A stretch of 64,000 nt of DNA from JAFDYH01 sp049840875 (GCA_049840875.1 JASGJE010000019.1:682001-746000), one strand, 5' to 3'; positions 39,032-49,332 are shown, counted from the stretch's first letter. Made by a program: numbers and translations. Notes: generated from the letters alone by a model not told the origin.

Positions 39032-41812
39032 ATGAAAGATTTTTCTTACATCACCAGTTCATCTCCCGCTTTTATTGAAAGTCTGTACCAGGAGTTTACA
39101 CAAAACCCCGATAATGTAGAGCCGGAATTCAGGAAATTCTTTGAAGGATTCGATTTTGCTATTTCTCAAACACCTGCTAACGGCAATGGATCGGCGAACG
39201 GATCTGCGGTTAAAGAAAAGAAAGCTACAACAAACAGCATTGCTGTTTCCATAGATGGAACTGACTGGCGCAAAGAGCTCGGCGCCTACAGAATGATATT
39301 AGGGTATAGAAATAAGGGGCATTTGATCGCAAAGACAAACCCTATACGCGAACGAAAAGACCGGGATGCTAATCTTACTCTTAAGTTTTTTGGATTAGAA
39401 GAAAGTGATCTTGATAAAACATTCCAGGTGGGTGAAAGAATAGGCCTCGGCGCAACGACTCTGAGGAATATTCAGGCACATCTTACTAGTGTATATGCGC
39501 ATCATGTAGGAATAGAATATAAATATATCAGCGATCAGGCAAAAGTAAATTGGTTGGCGGAAGAAATGGAGCGGAAATTCACCGACCCTGTACCGTTAGA
39601 TAAAAAGAAAAGAATACTGGAGAAAATTAACCAGGGTGTAATGTTTGAAAAGTTTCTCCATACAAAATATGTAGGGCAGAAACGTTTTTCACTGGAAGGA
39701 GGAGAGACAACAATCCCGGCATTGGATGCAATCATAAATAAATCTGCGTATCTGGGTGTAAAAGAAGTGGTGATCGGTATGGCGCATCGTGGAAGATTAA
39801 ATGTTCTTGCCAATATTATGGGTAAGACATATGAACAAATCTTCAGTGAGTTTGAAGGAACAGGCAAACTTGACCAGACAATGGGTAGCGGTGACGTAAA
39901 GTATCACATGGGTTTTGGAAGTGAGTTGCAGACCCCGGAAGGAAAAACAATTCACCTGAAACTAATGCCCAATCCTTCGCATCTCGAAGCGGTAGATCCG
40001 GTTGTGTTGGGTTTTGCGAGAGCGAGTGCAAATACACTACATGATGCAGTATATGAAAATGTATTGCCGATATTGATTCATGGAGACGCATCATTAGCAG
40101 GACAGGGTATCGTGTATGAAACAGTGCAGATGTGCAAGCTTGGTGGTTATTATACCGGAGGTACTATCCATTTTGTAATAAATAACCAGATAGGATTTAC
40201 AACTGATTTTGATGACGCCAGAAGCGCCGATTATTGCACCTCATTGGCCGCAATGGTGCAGGCGCCGGTTTTGCATGTAAATGGTGATGATCCGGAAGCA
40301 GTGGTAAAATGTGCTGAGATAGCTGCCCGATTTCGTAGTGAGTTTCATTCTGATGTTTTCATCGATATGGTTTGCTATCGCAAACATGGACACAATGAAG
40401 GAGATGATCCTAAGTTTACACAGCCGAAGATGTATGCATTGATTGATAAACATCCTAATCCGCGAGAGGTTTACATAAAATATTTATTGGAGAATGGTGA
40501 AGCTGATGCGCAGGAACTTGCAAAGGAAATGGAGAAGAAATTCTGGGCAGACTTACAGGATCGCTTAGACGAAGTAAAACAAAAGCCACTCCCTTATACA
40601 TATCAGCAGCCGGAATTGTGGTGGCGAAATCTCCGCAAAGCAACACCTGAAGATTTTGATGAATCTCCTGTAACTGCCATCAGCGATGAAACATTTAGCA
40701 AAGTGTTTGATGCAATGATGAAATGGCCCGATGATTTCAAACCATTGAGGAAGGTTGAAAAAATTATCCAGGATAAAATCAAACTATTTGAAACCGAACA
40801 AAAGCTAGACTGGGCATCCGGAGAACTGCTTGCTTATGGAAGCATTCTCGCGGAAGGAAAAGATGTTCGTATGACAGGACAGGATGTTTGCCGCGGCACA
40901 TTCAGCCACCGGCATGCGGTGTTGGTAGATGAAAATACAGATGCAGAATATAATCGACTGAGCCGCATACCAGGCGCAACTGGAAAATACAGGATATTTA
41001 ATTCTTTCCTGAGTGAATACGGTGTTTTAGGCTTTGAATATGGATACGGCTTAGCAAGTCCGAATGCATTAGTATTATGGGAAGCGCAGTTTGGTGATTT
41101 CTGCAACGTAGCACAATCGATGATTGATCAGTTTATCGTAGCAGGTGAACAGAAATGGAATCGCATGAATGGTATCGTGATGTTGTTGCCACATGGTTAT
41201 GAAGGACAAGGTCCGGAACATAGTAGTGCAAGAATGGAACGTTTTCTGCAAATGTGCGCCGAATTGAATATCGTGATCACCAATATCACGACTTCTTCGA
41301 ATTTATTTCACGCATTCAGGCGCCAGCTGGCTTGGCCATTCAGGAAACCATTGATTAATTTTTCTCCTAAAGCTAATCTAAGGCTACCCGCCAGCTATTC
41401 GAAGAAAGAAGAGTTTTTGAGAGGTGGCTTTAAAGAAGTGATTGACGATACATTCGCTGATGTTGATTCCGTAAAGAAAGTTTTATTCTGCAGTGGTAAA
41501 ATATATTTTGATCTTGCAGAAAGGCAGGAGAAGGAAAATCATAAAGATGTTGCAATAGTCCGTTTGGAACAGCTATATCCTTTGCCCGCAAAACAATTGG
41601 ATGAGTTATATGCTAAATATAGCAAGGCAACATGGTTTTGGGTACAGGAAGAACCGTTGAATATGGGCGCTGCTTCTTTTCTTCAAATGAATTTGAAGAA
41701 TATCAATTATGGTGTCATCAGTCGTCAACCCTCAGCGGCTACCGCTACCGGTTATGCGAAAGTACATAAGCAGGAGCAGGAAGAAATTATTGAAACGGCA
41801 TTCAGCATCTAA
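39032..41812 (+). CDS. sucA: 2-oxoglutarate dehydrogenase E1 component
   Basis: The thiamin-dependent E1 enzyme decarboxylates 2-oxoglutarate in the TCA cycle and transfers the succinyl group to the E2 lipoyl domain. I take ATG 39032 (926 residues), which gives MKDFSYITSSSPAFIESLYQEF, the usual Bacteroidota N-terminus; the frame is open up to 38981. Visible marks are KFLHTKYVGQKRFSLEGGE, VIGMAHRGRLNVLAN, the LMPNPSHLEAVDPVV site, the HGDASLAGQG motif, NNQIGFTT, and LLPHGYEGQGPEHSSARMER. E2 (sucB) does not follow in the window; a terminator comes next. Confidence 0.96.
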   Translation: MKDFSYITSSSPAFIESLYQEFTQNPDNVEPEFRKFFEGFDFAISQTPANGNGSANGSAVKEKKATTNSIAVSIDGTDWRKELGAYRMILGYRNKGHLIAKTNPIRERKDRDANLTLKFFGLEESDLDKTFQVGERIGLGATTLRNIQAHLTSVYAHHVGIEYKYISDQAKVNWLAEEMERKFTDPVPLDKKKRILEKINQGVMFEKFLHTKYVGQKRFSLEGGETTIPALDAIINKSAYLGVKEVVIGMAHRGRLNVLANIMGKTYEQIFSEFEGTGKLDQTMGSGDVKYHMGFGSELQTPEGKTIHLKLMPNPSHLEAVDPVVLGFARASANTLHDAVYENVLPILIHGDASLAGQGIVYETVQMCKLGGYYTGGTIHFVINNQIGFTTDFDDARSADYCTSLAAMVQAPVLHVNGDDPEAVVKCAEIAARFRSEFHSDVFIDMVCYRKHGHNEGDDPKFTQPKMYALIDKHPNPREVYIKYLLENGEADAQELAKEMEKKFWADLQDRLDEVKQKPLPYTYQQPELWWRNLRKATPEDFDESPVTAISDETFSKVFDAMMKWPDDFKPLRKVEKIIQDKIKLFETEQKLDWASGELLAYGSILAEGKDVRMTGQDVCRGTFSHRHAVLVDENTDAEYNRLSRIPGATGKYRIFNSFLSEYGVLGFEYGYGLASPNALVLWEAQFGDFCNVAQSMIDQFIVAGEQKWNRMNGIVMLLPHGYEGQGPEHSSARMERFLQMCAELNIVITNITTSSNLFHAFRRQLAWPFRKPLINFSPKANLRLPASYSKKEEFLRGGFKEVIDDTFADVDSVKKVLFCSGKIYFDLAERQEKENHKDVAIVRLEQLYPLPAKQLDELYAKYSKATWFWVQEEPLNMGAASFLQMNLKNINYGVISRQPSAATATGYAKVHKQEQEEIIETAFSI

Positions 41813-41863
41813 GCTGCTTGAAAATGAACCGAAATTAAATCTCTGTAATAATATTTTTGATAA

Positions 41864-41894
41864 GCTATTTACTAAACAGTAAATGGCTTTTTTA
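41864..41894 (+). terminator. Terminator of sucA
   Basis: A 10-bp stem GCTATTTACT / AGTAAATGGC (one T-G pair) with loop AAAC is followed by TTTTTTT. Confidence 0.85.
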
Positions 41895-42029
41895 TTCCTG
41901 CTATACAAAAAGAATGAAGAAAGAAAAAGTAGCGCTGACAGGCCTGATTTAACGTGACAGCGACTATTGATAACCAATATATTTAAATAAGGGTATTCAC
42001 TGAAATTCTACGAAACATTCTATAGGGTA

Positions 42030-42060
42030 TTGCACAAGTAAATTTTCGTGTATACTTTAG
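42030..42060 (+). promoter_or_regulatory. Promoter of the candidate small RNA
   Basis: TTG (42030-42032), 20-nt spacer, TACTTTAG (42053-42060), one base from TAnnTTTG. No gene start lies downstream on this strand before the terminator at 42112. Confidence 0.45.
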
Positions 42061-42063
42061 ATA

Positions 42064-42150
42064 TACGTTTGACGACTTATCAATTCTAAAAAATATTACT
42101 TTGGACGGTATCAACAAGACCAGGGCATTGTCCTGGTTTTGTTGTTTAAG
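42064..42150 (+). ncRNA. Candidate small RNA (about 85 nt)
   Basis: The promoter at 42030-42060 and the intrinsic terminator at 42112-42144 bracket a short interval with no ATG-initiated frame. The transcript would be AT-rich with a 3' GC hairpin and a U-poor tail (TTGTTTAAG). No known RNA family is recognised. Alternatively the hairpin only stops transcription from the opposite, convergent gene. Confidence 0.35.
42112..42144. terminator. Strong hairpin between sucA and the YihY gene
   Basis: A 13-bp stem (CAACAAGACCAGG / CCTGGTTTTGTTG, one G-T pair) closes a 7-nt loop. It can serve the plus-strand candidate RNA. It could also serve the converging YihY gene, which ends at 42188, although no long A-run flanks it on that side. 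Confidence 0.65.
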
Positions 42151-42187
42151 GTGATGAGCCAGATGTATGTTACCAATTGGTGAACTT

Positions 42188-43132
42188 TTATCCCGAGTTA
42201 TTTTTTTTCTGTAAACTTTCTTTTTTCTGAATTGATTGACTGCCTTTTTCCTTTTCTATAATTTCTGTAGTGACAGCGTAGTCGTTGGGTTTAATCTCCG
42301 CTCCATATTTTATCGCATATGCTTTTGTAAACTCTGCGCCGGTATAAAGAATGATTGATGAGTAATATATCCAAACCAGCAAAATTACCAATGATCCGGC
42401 TGCGCCATAAGTGGAACCGACTTTGGTTTGAGACACATAAAATGAAATAGCAAACTTGCCAATGATAAATAACACAGAAGTTACAATAGCGCCGGTTAAC
42501 ACATCTTTCCAACGAATAACTGCATCAGGCAATACTTTAAAAATAACTGCAAAAATTAACAGGCAGATACCAAATGTCAACACAAGGTTGATGATATAAA
42601 ATAGAATAACAGATGCATCAGCATAATGAATTTTCAAACGATTGCTAAGAGATTCTATAATGGCGGAAAATGCAAGAGATACCAGTAATAAAAATCCAAG
42701 GCTGATAATCACAGAAAAGGAGAGAAAACGATTGCGAAGAAGCTTTATCAAATTTTTACCGGGCTTAGGTTTCAATCCCCAGATAGAATTAATTGCATCT
42801 TGTATTTGGCTAAAAACCGAAGTAGCTCCGACAAATAAAGCTATCGCACCAATGATGATTGCTATAGTGCTTTTGCCAGATAACGAAGCATGACGGATGA
42901 TATCCTGCAATTGAATGGCGGTATCATTCCCCACAAAATCCTGCAACATAGAATATATCTTTCCTTCTATTGCTTCCCTTTTTAAAAACAGACCACACAA
43001 TGATATGATGACAACCAACAAAGGCCCCATGGAAAAAACAGTATAGTAAGCCAATGAAGCGGCAAGTCTCGGAATTTTATCATTCGAAATTCCATTCCAT
43101 GTTTCTTTCATCAATTGCCACAGTGCCCGCAT
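42188..43132 (-). CDS. YihY/UPF0761 (BrkB-like) inner membrane protein
   Basis: The protein has 314 residues and six membrane helices. Family marks are the N-terminal WNGISNDKIPRLAASLAYYTVFSMGPLLVV, FVGATSVFSQIQDAINSIWGL after helix 2, and the paired YGAAGSLVILLVWIYYSSIILYTGAEFTKAYA near the end. A charged C-terminal tail of about 40 residues (EIIEKEKGSQSIQKKESL) is predicted cytoplasmic. The family was once called ribonuclease BN by error; its transport role is unknown. It is divergent from a DUF6496 gene with about 150 nt between. Confidence 0.9.
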   Translation of the reverse strand: MRALWQLMKETWNGISNDKIPRLAASLAYYTVFSMGPLLVVIISLCGLFLKREAIEGKIYSMLQDFVGNDTAIQLQDIIRHASLSGKSTIAIIIGAIALFVGATSVFSQIQDAINSIWGLKPKPGKNLIKLLRNRFLSFSVIISLGFLLLVSLAFSAIIESLSNRLKIHYADASVILFYIINLVLTFGICLLIFAVIFKVLPDAVIRWKDVLTGAIVTSVLFIIGKFAISFYVSQTKVGSTYGAAGSLVILLVWIYYSSIILYTGAEFTKAYAIKYGAEIKPNDYAVTTEIIEKEKGSQSIQKKESLQKKNNSG

Positions 43133-43279
43133 ATACTAACCTTATTTTTTAGATCCTGATGTTGTTAAGCTGATTAAAAAACTGTACCAGTAGAAAATTC
43201 AGGTTGTTACTAAGATTTCGGTATAAGGATAGAATAGTTGTTGGCACTATTATTTTAGAAATGATTTAAAACAAAAATT

Positions 43280-43501
43280 ATGGCAAAATATTCTAAGAAG
43301 GCTGCAGATAAAGTAGAAAAAGTAATGCGTGAAAAAAAGAAAGGCACTTTGAAAAGCGGCCGAAGCGGCAAAAAAGTAACGAGCCGAAAGCAGGCAATCG
43401 CAATTGGTTTGTCTGAAGCACGAAAAGCAGGAGCGAAAGTGCCTAAGAAGAAATCATCTGCCGGTAAAAAATCCACTACAGCTAAAAAGAAGAAGAAGTA
43501 G
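43280..43501 (+). CDS. DUF6496 small basic protein
   Basis: The protein has 73 residues and is very rich in Lys, Ala and Ser. The central segment GTLKSGRSGKKVTSRKQAIAIGLSEARKAGAKVPKK is the DUF6496 core, and the tail is a Lys/Ser/Ala stretch. The composition resembles small DNA-binding or stress proteins, but the family has no known function. It is a single gene with convergent neighbours (an efflux operon on the minus strand). Confidence 0.85.
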   Translation: MAKYSKKAADKVEKVMREKKKGTLKSGRSGKKVTSRKQAIAIGLSEARKAGAKVPKKKSSAGKKSTTAKKKKK

Positions 43502-43550
43502 TGAGTCAATCGAAGTTTACCAATTCTTGTATAAGATTATTCAACAGGAA

Positions 43551-44948
43551 TTACTTCCATCCGCCACCTAAACTTTTATACAGTGAAACAATGGCCGTTA
43601 ATTGCTGCAGTTTGTCATTAACGCCATTTAATTGTGCGGCGAGTAAACTTTGTTCCGACGTAAGTACATCGGTATAATTTGCTTTTGATGAATACTTGAG
43701 AAGTTCCTTGGTATAGTCAACGGATTTTTCAAGAAAAGCAATTTCCTGTAAACGAAGAGTTTCTTTATCAGATGCCATTTGATAACTGTACAATGCATCT
43801 GAAACTTCTTTACCGGCGTTCAACACACTTTGCTTGAAACTGGCAAGGTATTCTTCGCTTCTTGCCTCGGCAGCGGCTAAGCGTTGTTTGTTTAAGCCCT
43901 GGTTAAATATCGGCTGTAAAAGGCTACCCGTAATATTGGAAAAGAAAGAAGAAGGATTGAATAACTGACCTACGCTTACGTTACTAAATCCGGCGGCAGC
44001 CGTGATATTTAGTGATGGATAAAAATAAGTTCTCGCAACATTGGTAAGTTCAAAGGCATTGCGGAATTGAAATTCTGCCTGCTGTACATCCGGCCTGTTA
44101 GCAAGAAGTAACGCAGGTACACCTGTTTTCAGTTCTTGTGAAAAATTCTGATCATCCAGGCTCAGGCGTGCAATAGAGTCGGGGTTTCTCCCCAGTAACA
44201 CGCTGATAGCATTTTCTGTTTCCCGAATACTTTGTTTGAGATCCGGAATGGTAATCTCTACTGAATAACGATTTGCGGTACTTTGTACAACAGCAGCTCC
44301 TGTAACCACATCACTTTCTTTCAATACCTTCATCGTCTCCACTTCCTCTTTGCGAAGGGATAATGTTTTCTCTGTTACGTTCAACTCAGCATCTAGCGCC
44401 AGGAGTGAATAATAATTCGTGGCGACATCGGCTATCAACTGTGTAAGCACTGCTCTGCGATAGGCTTCAGACTGAAGGAGTGAGGCCAGTGCGGCTTTTT
44501 TAGTGCTTTTTAATTGTCCCCATATATCCACCATCCAACTTGCGTTTGCATTCAACTGGTATGTTTGCGGATAACCAAACTGCGAAGGTGATACGCTTTG
44601 AAAAGTTGAAGATGCCCCGGCACTCACCGCCGGGAAAAAAGCAAGCTTGCTTTGTTTGAACGATGCCGCAGCCGATTTTATCCGCGCAGTAGCTATTTTT
44701 AAATCTGTATTGTTAGTAATCGCCTCTTCAATTAGTTTCTGCAACAAACTGTCCGTAAATAATTGTTTCCAGGGTAATGACGCAATACTTGTCGTATCAG
44801 TGGATGTAATGTCTCTGTAAAGCTTGTTATCTGCAACTCCAGACGGCTGCTGATATGGCTTTGTAATCTTGCACGAACTATAAAGCGTAACCGATATAAC
44901 TACAGCGGATATAAGTCGGATAGTAAAAATTGTTTTCACTGTGTTCAT
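43551..44948 (-). CDS. RND efflux outer membrane channel (TolC/OprM-like lipoprotein)
   Basis: The protein has 465 residues with a lipobox (TLYSSC, Cys at about residue 26), so it is a lipid-anchored outer-membrane factor of the NodT/OprM family. Two repeats of helix and barrel strand are seen: SLPWKQLFTDSLLQKLIEEAITNNTDLKIATARI and the second LLLANRPDVQQAEFQFRNAFE. It is the last gene of a three-gene unit, 46 nt behind the RND pump. It forms the exit duct for the pump at 44995-48150. Confidence 0.92.
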   Translation of the reverse strand: MNTVKTIFTIRLISAVVISVTLYSSCKITKPYQQPSGVADNKLYRDITSTDTTSIASLPWKQLFTDSLLQKLIEEAITNNTDLKIATARIKSAAASFKQSKLAFFPAVSAGASSTFQSVSPSQFGYPQTYQLNANASWMVDIWGQLKSTKKAALASLLQSEAYRRAVLTQLIADVATNYYSLLALDAELNVTEKTLSLRKEEVETMKVLKESDVVTGAAVVQSTANRYSVEITIPDLKQSIRETENAISVLLGRNPDSIARLSLDDQNFSQELKTGVPALLLANRPDVQQAEFQFRNAFELTNVARTYFYPSLNITAAAGFSNVSVGQLFNPSSFFSNITGSLLQPIFNQGLNKQRLAAAEARSEEYLASFKQSVLNAGKEVSDALYSYQMASDKETLRLQEIAFLEKSVDYTKELLKYSSKANYTDVLTSEQSLLAAQLNGVNDKLQQLTAIVSLYKSLGGGWK

Positions 44949-44994
44949 TATACTGCTAAAAATTCATGGTCATTAAAAAGTGAAATTAATATTA

Positions 44995-47900
44995 TCAAAC
45001 ACCTGCCTCATCTTTTTCAATCAGGTTTCCTTCTGCATCATATTTATTCGCCGGAATCTTTTCCTGCAATGATTGAAAAATGATGAATAATCCGGGTATT
45101 ACAAAAACTCCAATCACAGTTCCGAGCAACATGCCTCCGATTGCACCAGTGCCGATTGAACGGTTTCCATGCGCTCCCGCACCTGTAGCAAACATTAGCG
45201 GCATCAATCCAAAGACAAACGCAAAAGAGGTCATTAATATGGGTCGCAAACGTGCTTTGGCTCCTTCCATTGCAGATTCGATCAGGCTCATACCTTTTCT
45301 TCTTCTATCCAATGAGAACTCAACCATCAGGATTGCATTTTTTGCCAATAACCCGATCAGCATTATAAGTGATATCTGTGTATAGATGTTATTTCCGACA
45401 TTAAACAGTTTTGCAAAAAGATATACGCCGGATAAACCTACGGGCATTGAAAGCAAAACGGCAAATGGCAAAAGATAACTTTCATATTGTGCAGACAAAA
45501 GCAAATAAACGAAAACAAGACTCAGTAAAAAGATATAGATCGATTGTGTACCACTTGTTTGTTCTTCACGACTCACGCCGGAATATTCGTAGCCGTATCC
45601 AGGTGGTAGTGTTTGTTTCGCAACTTCTTCAATAGCCAATAAAGTTTGTCCAGAACTATACTCTGGTTTAGGCGAACCATTTACAGAAATAGAAGTAAAG
45701 AGATTAAATCTTGAAATACTTTCCGGGCCATAAGCTCTTTTTATTGTGATGAACTCTGTAATAGGCGCCATCTGACCTGATGCTGACCGTACGAAAATCT
45801 TACCAAGCCCTTCTACATTCGCACGGTAGGAGCTATCGGCCTGGATCATTATCCTGTATTGCTTACCAAACTTATTAAAATTGGAAGCATAGAAACCACC
45901 ATAATAGAATTGCATGGTATTCAAAATCTCATTGACAGAAATGCCTGCTTCTTTTACTTTGGCCACATTCACGCTTAATTCATACTGCGGAAAGCCAGGG
46001 TTAAAAAATGTACTTGCGTACTGAATCTCCGGTCGTTTATTCAATGCCGCAAGAAAATTTTGCGCTACACCATAAAATTCACTAATGGAGTGGCCACCTT
46101 TATCCTGTAATTGAAACGAAAAACCACCGGTACCACCAAAGCCGAATATAGTAGGCAGGGAAAGAGGGAAGATATTCGCCTCTCGTATTTTAGCAACTTT
46201 TTGGTTGAGGATATTGATCACATCCTGGTTGCTCACACCTTTTCGTTGATCCCAGTGTTTTAATTCAAGTATTACCATTCCATATGAACTACCACTACCT
46301 GCAAGAAAATTCAGGCCAACTATTCTGAATACATTCTCTACCTGTGGAATTGTTCTCGCACTATCACTCACCTGGTTCACCAATACTGTTGTACGTTCCA
46401 TAGATGAAGCAGGCGGTAATGTAACATTGACGAATATGGTTCCCATATCTTCATCCGGCACAAAACTGGAAGGTGTTGTTTTCACCAGGAAATAAAATCC
46501 CACTCCAAAGGCTGCGGTAGATAGAATGATGATCCATTTTCTCAGTGAAAGAAAACGGATTGCCCGTGTATACTTCACCGTCATCGCGTCATATGCGGCA
46601 TTAAACCCTATACTGAATTTTTTAAGCACTCCTTTTTTATCTTCGTCTAAATGTCTTGGTGGTTTAAGAAACATTGCCGCCAATGCAGGACATAACGTTA
46701 ATGCATTTATTGCCGAGATAAAGATGGCAACCGCAAGGGTTACGCCAAATTGTTTATAGAAGACACCGGTTGATCCACCAATAAAAGTTACCGGTACAAA
46801 CACAGCAGCCATTACCAACGTAATTGATAAAATAGCGACGGTGATTTCGTTCATCGCATCTATCGCGGCTTTTCTGGGAGACTGGTATCCGTTTTCGAGT
46901 TTAGCATGTACTGCCTCCACAACAACGATTGCATCGTCCACAACAATTCCAATAGCGAGCACCAATGCGAATAAAGTAAGCAGGTTAATACTATAGCCAA
47001 AAAGATAAAGGAAGAAGAATGTCCCAATGATAGACACCGGTACTGAGATACCGTGAATGATAGTTGACCGGAAGTCTTGTAAAAAGATAAAGATTACCAG
47101 GAATACAAGACCAAAACACTCGAGCAATGTGCGTAATACTTTTTCAATAGAAGCGCTGAGAAATTTATTTACATTGACAAGCGTGGTATAATGAATGCCT
47201 TCCGGAAATGTTTTCGCCGCTTCTTCAATGACTTTGTTGGAAAGATTGATTACATCCCTTGCATTTGAACCTGCTGTTTGACTGACAGCCATACCAATAG
47301 CGGGATGGCCATTTACTGCACTGATATTGCTGTAAGATAATGCTCCGATTTCTACACGGGCAATATCTTTAAGATGCAACAGTTGACCATTTTCTTTTGC
47401 TTTGATAACAATGTTTTCAAATTCCTCTACAGTTTGTAGTTTGCCTGTATACCGGATAATATATTGAAAACTCTGGTCGCCATTTTCACCGAATTTTCCA
47501 GGCGCCGCATCCATGTTTTGTTCATTTAACGCGGCTGAAACATCATCAGGCGTCAATCCATAAACAGACATCACATCAGGCTTGAGCCAAATGCGGAGGG
47601 AGTAGTCTCTGCTTCCAAAAGTAGAAGCGCTACCAACACCAGGTACACGTTTTATCTGCGGAAGAACATTGATGTTAGCGTAGTTCTGCAAAAAAGTTAA
47701 GTCATATACCGGGTTGTCACTGTACAAGGCAAATATCAGCAACATACTACTTTGCTGTTTTCTAACGGTGACGCCTACCTTGGTAACATCCTGCGGCAAT
47801 AAGCTGGTAGCGCTGGAAACAAGGTTTTGTACGTTCACAGCATCTTTATCAGGATCGGTACCAACGTTGAAATATACAGTGATCGATGCGCTTCCATCAT

Positions 47901-48150
47901 TACCGGCAGAGGAGGTCATGTACGTCATTCCTTCCACACCATTTATCGCTTCTTCCAAAGGAACGATTACACTCTTCAAAACTACATCTGCATTAGCGCC
48001 AGCATAAGACGTCGATACCTGCACTGTAGGCGGCGCAATGTTGGGATATTGTTCGATTGGCAGTTTTACTAATCCTAAAATCCCCAGCAAAACAATGACC
48101 ACGGAGATGACTGTGCTCAATACAGGCCGTTCAATAAATCGTTTGATCAT
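44995..48150 (-). CDS. RND efflux pump, inner membrane transporter (AcrB/HAE1-like)
   Basis: The proton-driven transporter has 1051 residues, the usual AcrB length. Twelve helices and two large periplasmic loops are inferred. Motifs include the N-terminal FIERPVLSTVISVVIVLLGILGL, the PVSIIGTFFFLYLFGYSINLLTLFALVLAIGIVVDDAIVVVEA helix 4 segment with the paired Asp residues (DD), and the C-terminal ARLRPILMTSFAFVFGLMPLMFATGAGA. It is a broad-substrate family; the drug or toxin here is not inferable. Gap to the adaptor gene is only 3 nt. Confidence 0.95.
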   Translation of the reverse strand: MIKRFIERPVLSTVISVVIVLLGILGLVKLPIEQYPNIAPPTVQVSTSYAGANADVVLKSVIVPLEEAINGVEGMTYMTSSAGNDGSASITVYFNVGTDPDKDAVNVQNLVSSATSLLPQDVTKVGVTVRKQQSSMLLIFALYSDNPVYDLTFLQNYANINVLPQIKRVPGVGSASTFGSRDYSLRIWLKPDVMSVYGLTPDDVSAALNEQNMDAAPGKFGENGDQSFQYIIRYTGKLQTVEEFENIVIKAKENGQLLHLKDIARVEIGALSYSNISAVNGHPAIGMAVSQTAGSNARDVINLSNKVIEEAAKTFPEGIHYTTLVNVNKFLSASIEKVLRTLLECFGLVFLVIFIFLQDFRSTIIHGISVPVSIIGTFFFLYLFGYSINLLTLFALVLAIGIVVDDAIVVVEAVHAKLENGYQSPRKAAIDAMNEITVAILSITLVMAAVFVPVTFIGGSTGVFYKQFGVTLAVAIFISAINALTLCPALAAMFLKPPRHLDEDKKGVLKKFSIGFNAAYDAMTVKYTRAIRFLSLRKWIIILSTAAFGVGFYFLVKTTPSSFVPDEDMGTIFVNVTLPPASSMERTTVLVNQVSDSARTIPQVENVFRIVGLNFLAGSGSSYGMVILELKHWDQRKGVSNQDVINILNQKVAKIREANIFPLSLPTIFGFGGTGGFSFQLQDKGGHSISEFYGVAQNFLAALNKRPEIQYASTFFNPGFPQYELSVNVAKVKEAGISVNEILNTMQFYYGGFYASNFNKFGKQYRIMIQADSSYRANVEGLGKIFVRSASGQMAPITEFITIKRAYGPESISRFNLFTSISVNGSPKPEYSSGQTLLAIEEVAKQTLPPGYGYEYSGVSREEQTSGTQSIYIFLLSLVFVYLLLSAQYESYLLPFAVLLSMPVGLSGVYLFAKLFNVGNNIYTQISLIMLIGLLAKNAILMVEFSLDRRRKGMSLIESAMEGAKARLRPILMTSFAFVFGLMPLMFATGAGAHGNRSIGTGAIGGMLLGTVIGVFVIPGLFIIFQSLQEKIPANKYDAEGNLIEKDEAGV

Positions 48151-48153
48151 ATA

Positions 48154-49332
48154 CTAAAGGGCAGGTGATTTAGCGTACACGCTATCTGCATTTATTTGTC
48201 TAGGAATAATAGTCATACCTTCTCTCAAACTGATCAATCCTTCCATCACTACTTTGTCGCCTGCTTTTAATCCACTTGTAACGATGAAAAATTTTCCATC
48301 ATTTGTAGGAAGTGTAGTGATAGCCACATTTTTTATTTTATTGTCAGTTGAAAGGATATACACCAGCTTTTTATCTTGTAATTCATACGTGGCGCTTTGC
48401 GGAATTACCAAAGAGGAATCAATAGTGGTGGGAACCCGCACTGTTGCGCTGGCCCCGCTACGTGCAATGCCAAGGGGATTAGCGAATATCGCTTTAAAAC
48501 TAGCAGAACCGGTTTCTGTATTAATTAAGCCACTCGCCATTTCAATTTTTCCTTTTTCAGAAAACTGTGTTCCATCCGCAAGAACCAGCAATGCGGGAGG
48601 AAGCTTTTCAACTCTTTGTTGTATTGAAGCGCCGGATGTGAGCTCGAAAAACTGAAGGAGCTGCTTTTCATTCATTGAATAATAAGCAAACACGTTTCCA
48701 ATATTTGAAAGTTCCGTAAGCGGCTCGGTGTTGCTGCTATTCACAAGCGCTCCTACTTTGTACGGAATTGTTCCGATCACTCCGTTCTGCGGACTGCGAA
48801 GAATAGTATACCCTACATTGGTATTTGCGTTTGCCAGTGTTGCCCGTGCTTGCGCCAGTGCGGCTTCTTTTGCATCAAGTGTATACTGGGCTGATTCAAG
48901 TTCGTATTTACTCACAATCTCTTTTTCTACCAGCGGCTTTACTTTCTGTACCTCCATTTTAGCTGCTTCAACGCTGGCTATTGCGCTTTTAATAGCAGCA
49001 TTGGCAGTAATCACGTCTTGCTCATACTGTGGGTTCTTTATCTTAAAAAGTAGTTGCCCTTTTTTTACGGTTGCGCCCTCTTTTACGTAAATAGAATCGA
49101 TATATCCATCCACTTTAGGTCTTATCTCAATTACCTGTTGGCCCTGGATAGTGGCGGGATAATCAAGATTCACTTGTGCTTTTCTTGGAGAAAGTTGAAG
49201 AATAGCGTAATCCTTCGGAGGTCCTTGATCAAAACCGCCTTTCGGTTGACCTTTGTCACCCGAACCACCGCAGGAGATAAATAACGATGTAAAACAAATA
49301 AAAGAAAAATAAGTCGTCGATTTTTTGATCAT
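48154..49332 (-). CDS. RND efflux periplasmic adaptor (AcrA-like lipoprotein)
   Basis: The protein has 392 residues with a lipobox (LFISC) followed by a Gly/Lys/Asp spacer. The adaptor domains are in order: the lipoyl half-motif (YVKEGATVKKGQLLFKI), a long helical hairpin of Ala/Lys/Glu-rich sequence, the second lipoyl half (ILRSPQNGVIGTIPYKVGALV), a beta-barrel and the membrane-proximal domain. It links the pump to the outer-membrane channel. It is the first gene of the operon; no regulator gene of TetR or MarR type is adjacent. Confidence 0.93.
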   Translation of the reverse strand: MIKKSTTYFSFICFTSLFISCGGSGDKGQPKGGFDQGPPKDYAILQLSPRKAQVNLDYPATIQGQQVIEIRPKVDGYIDSIYVKEGATVKKGQLLFKIKNPQYEQDVITANAAIKSAIASVEAAKMEVQKVKPLVEKEIVSKYELESAQYTLDAKEAALAQARATLANANTNVGYTILRSPQNGVIGTIPYKVGALVNSSNTEPLTELSNIGNVFAYYSMNEKQLLQFFELTSGASIQQRVEKLPPALLVLADGTQFSEKGKIEMASGLINTETGSASFKAIFANPLGIARSGASATVRVPTTIDSSLVIPQSATYELQDKKLVYILSTDNKIKNVAITTLPTNDGKFFIVTSGLKAGDKVVMEGLISLREGMTIIPRQINADSVYAKSPAL

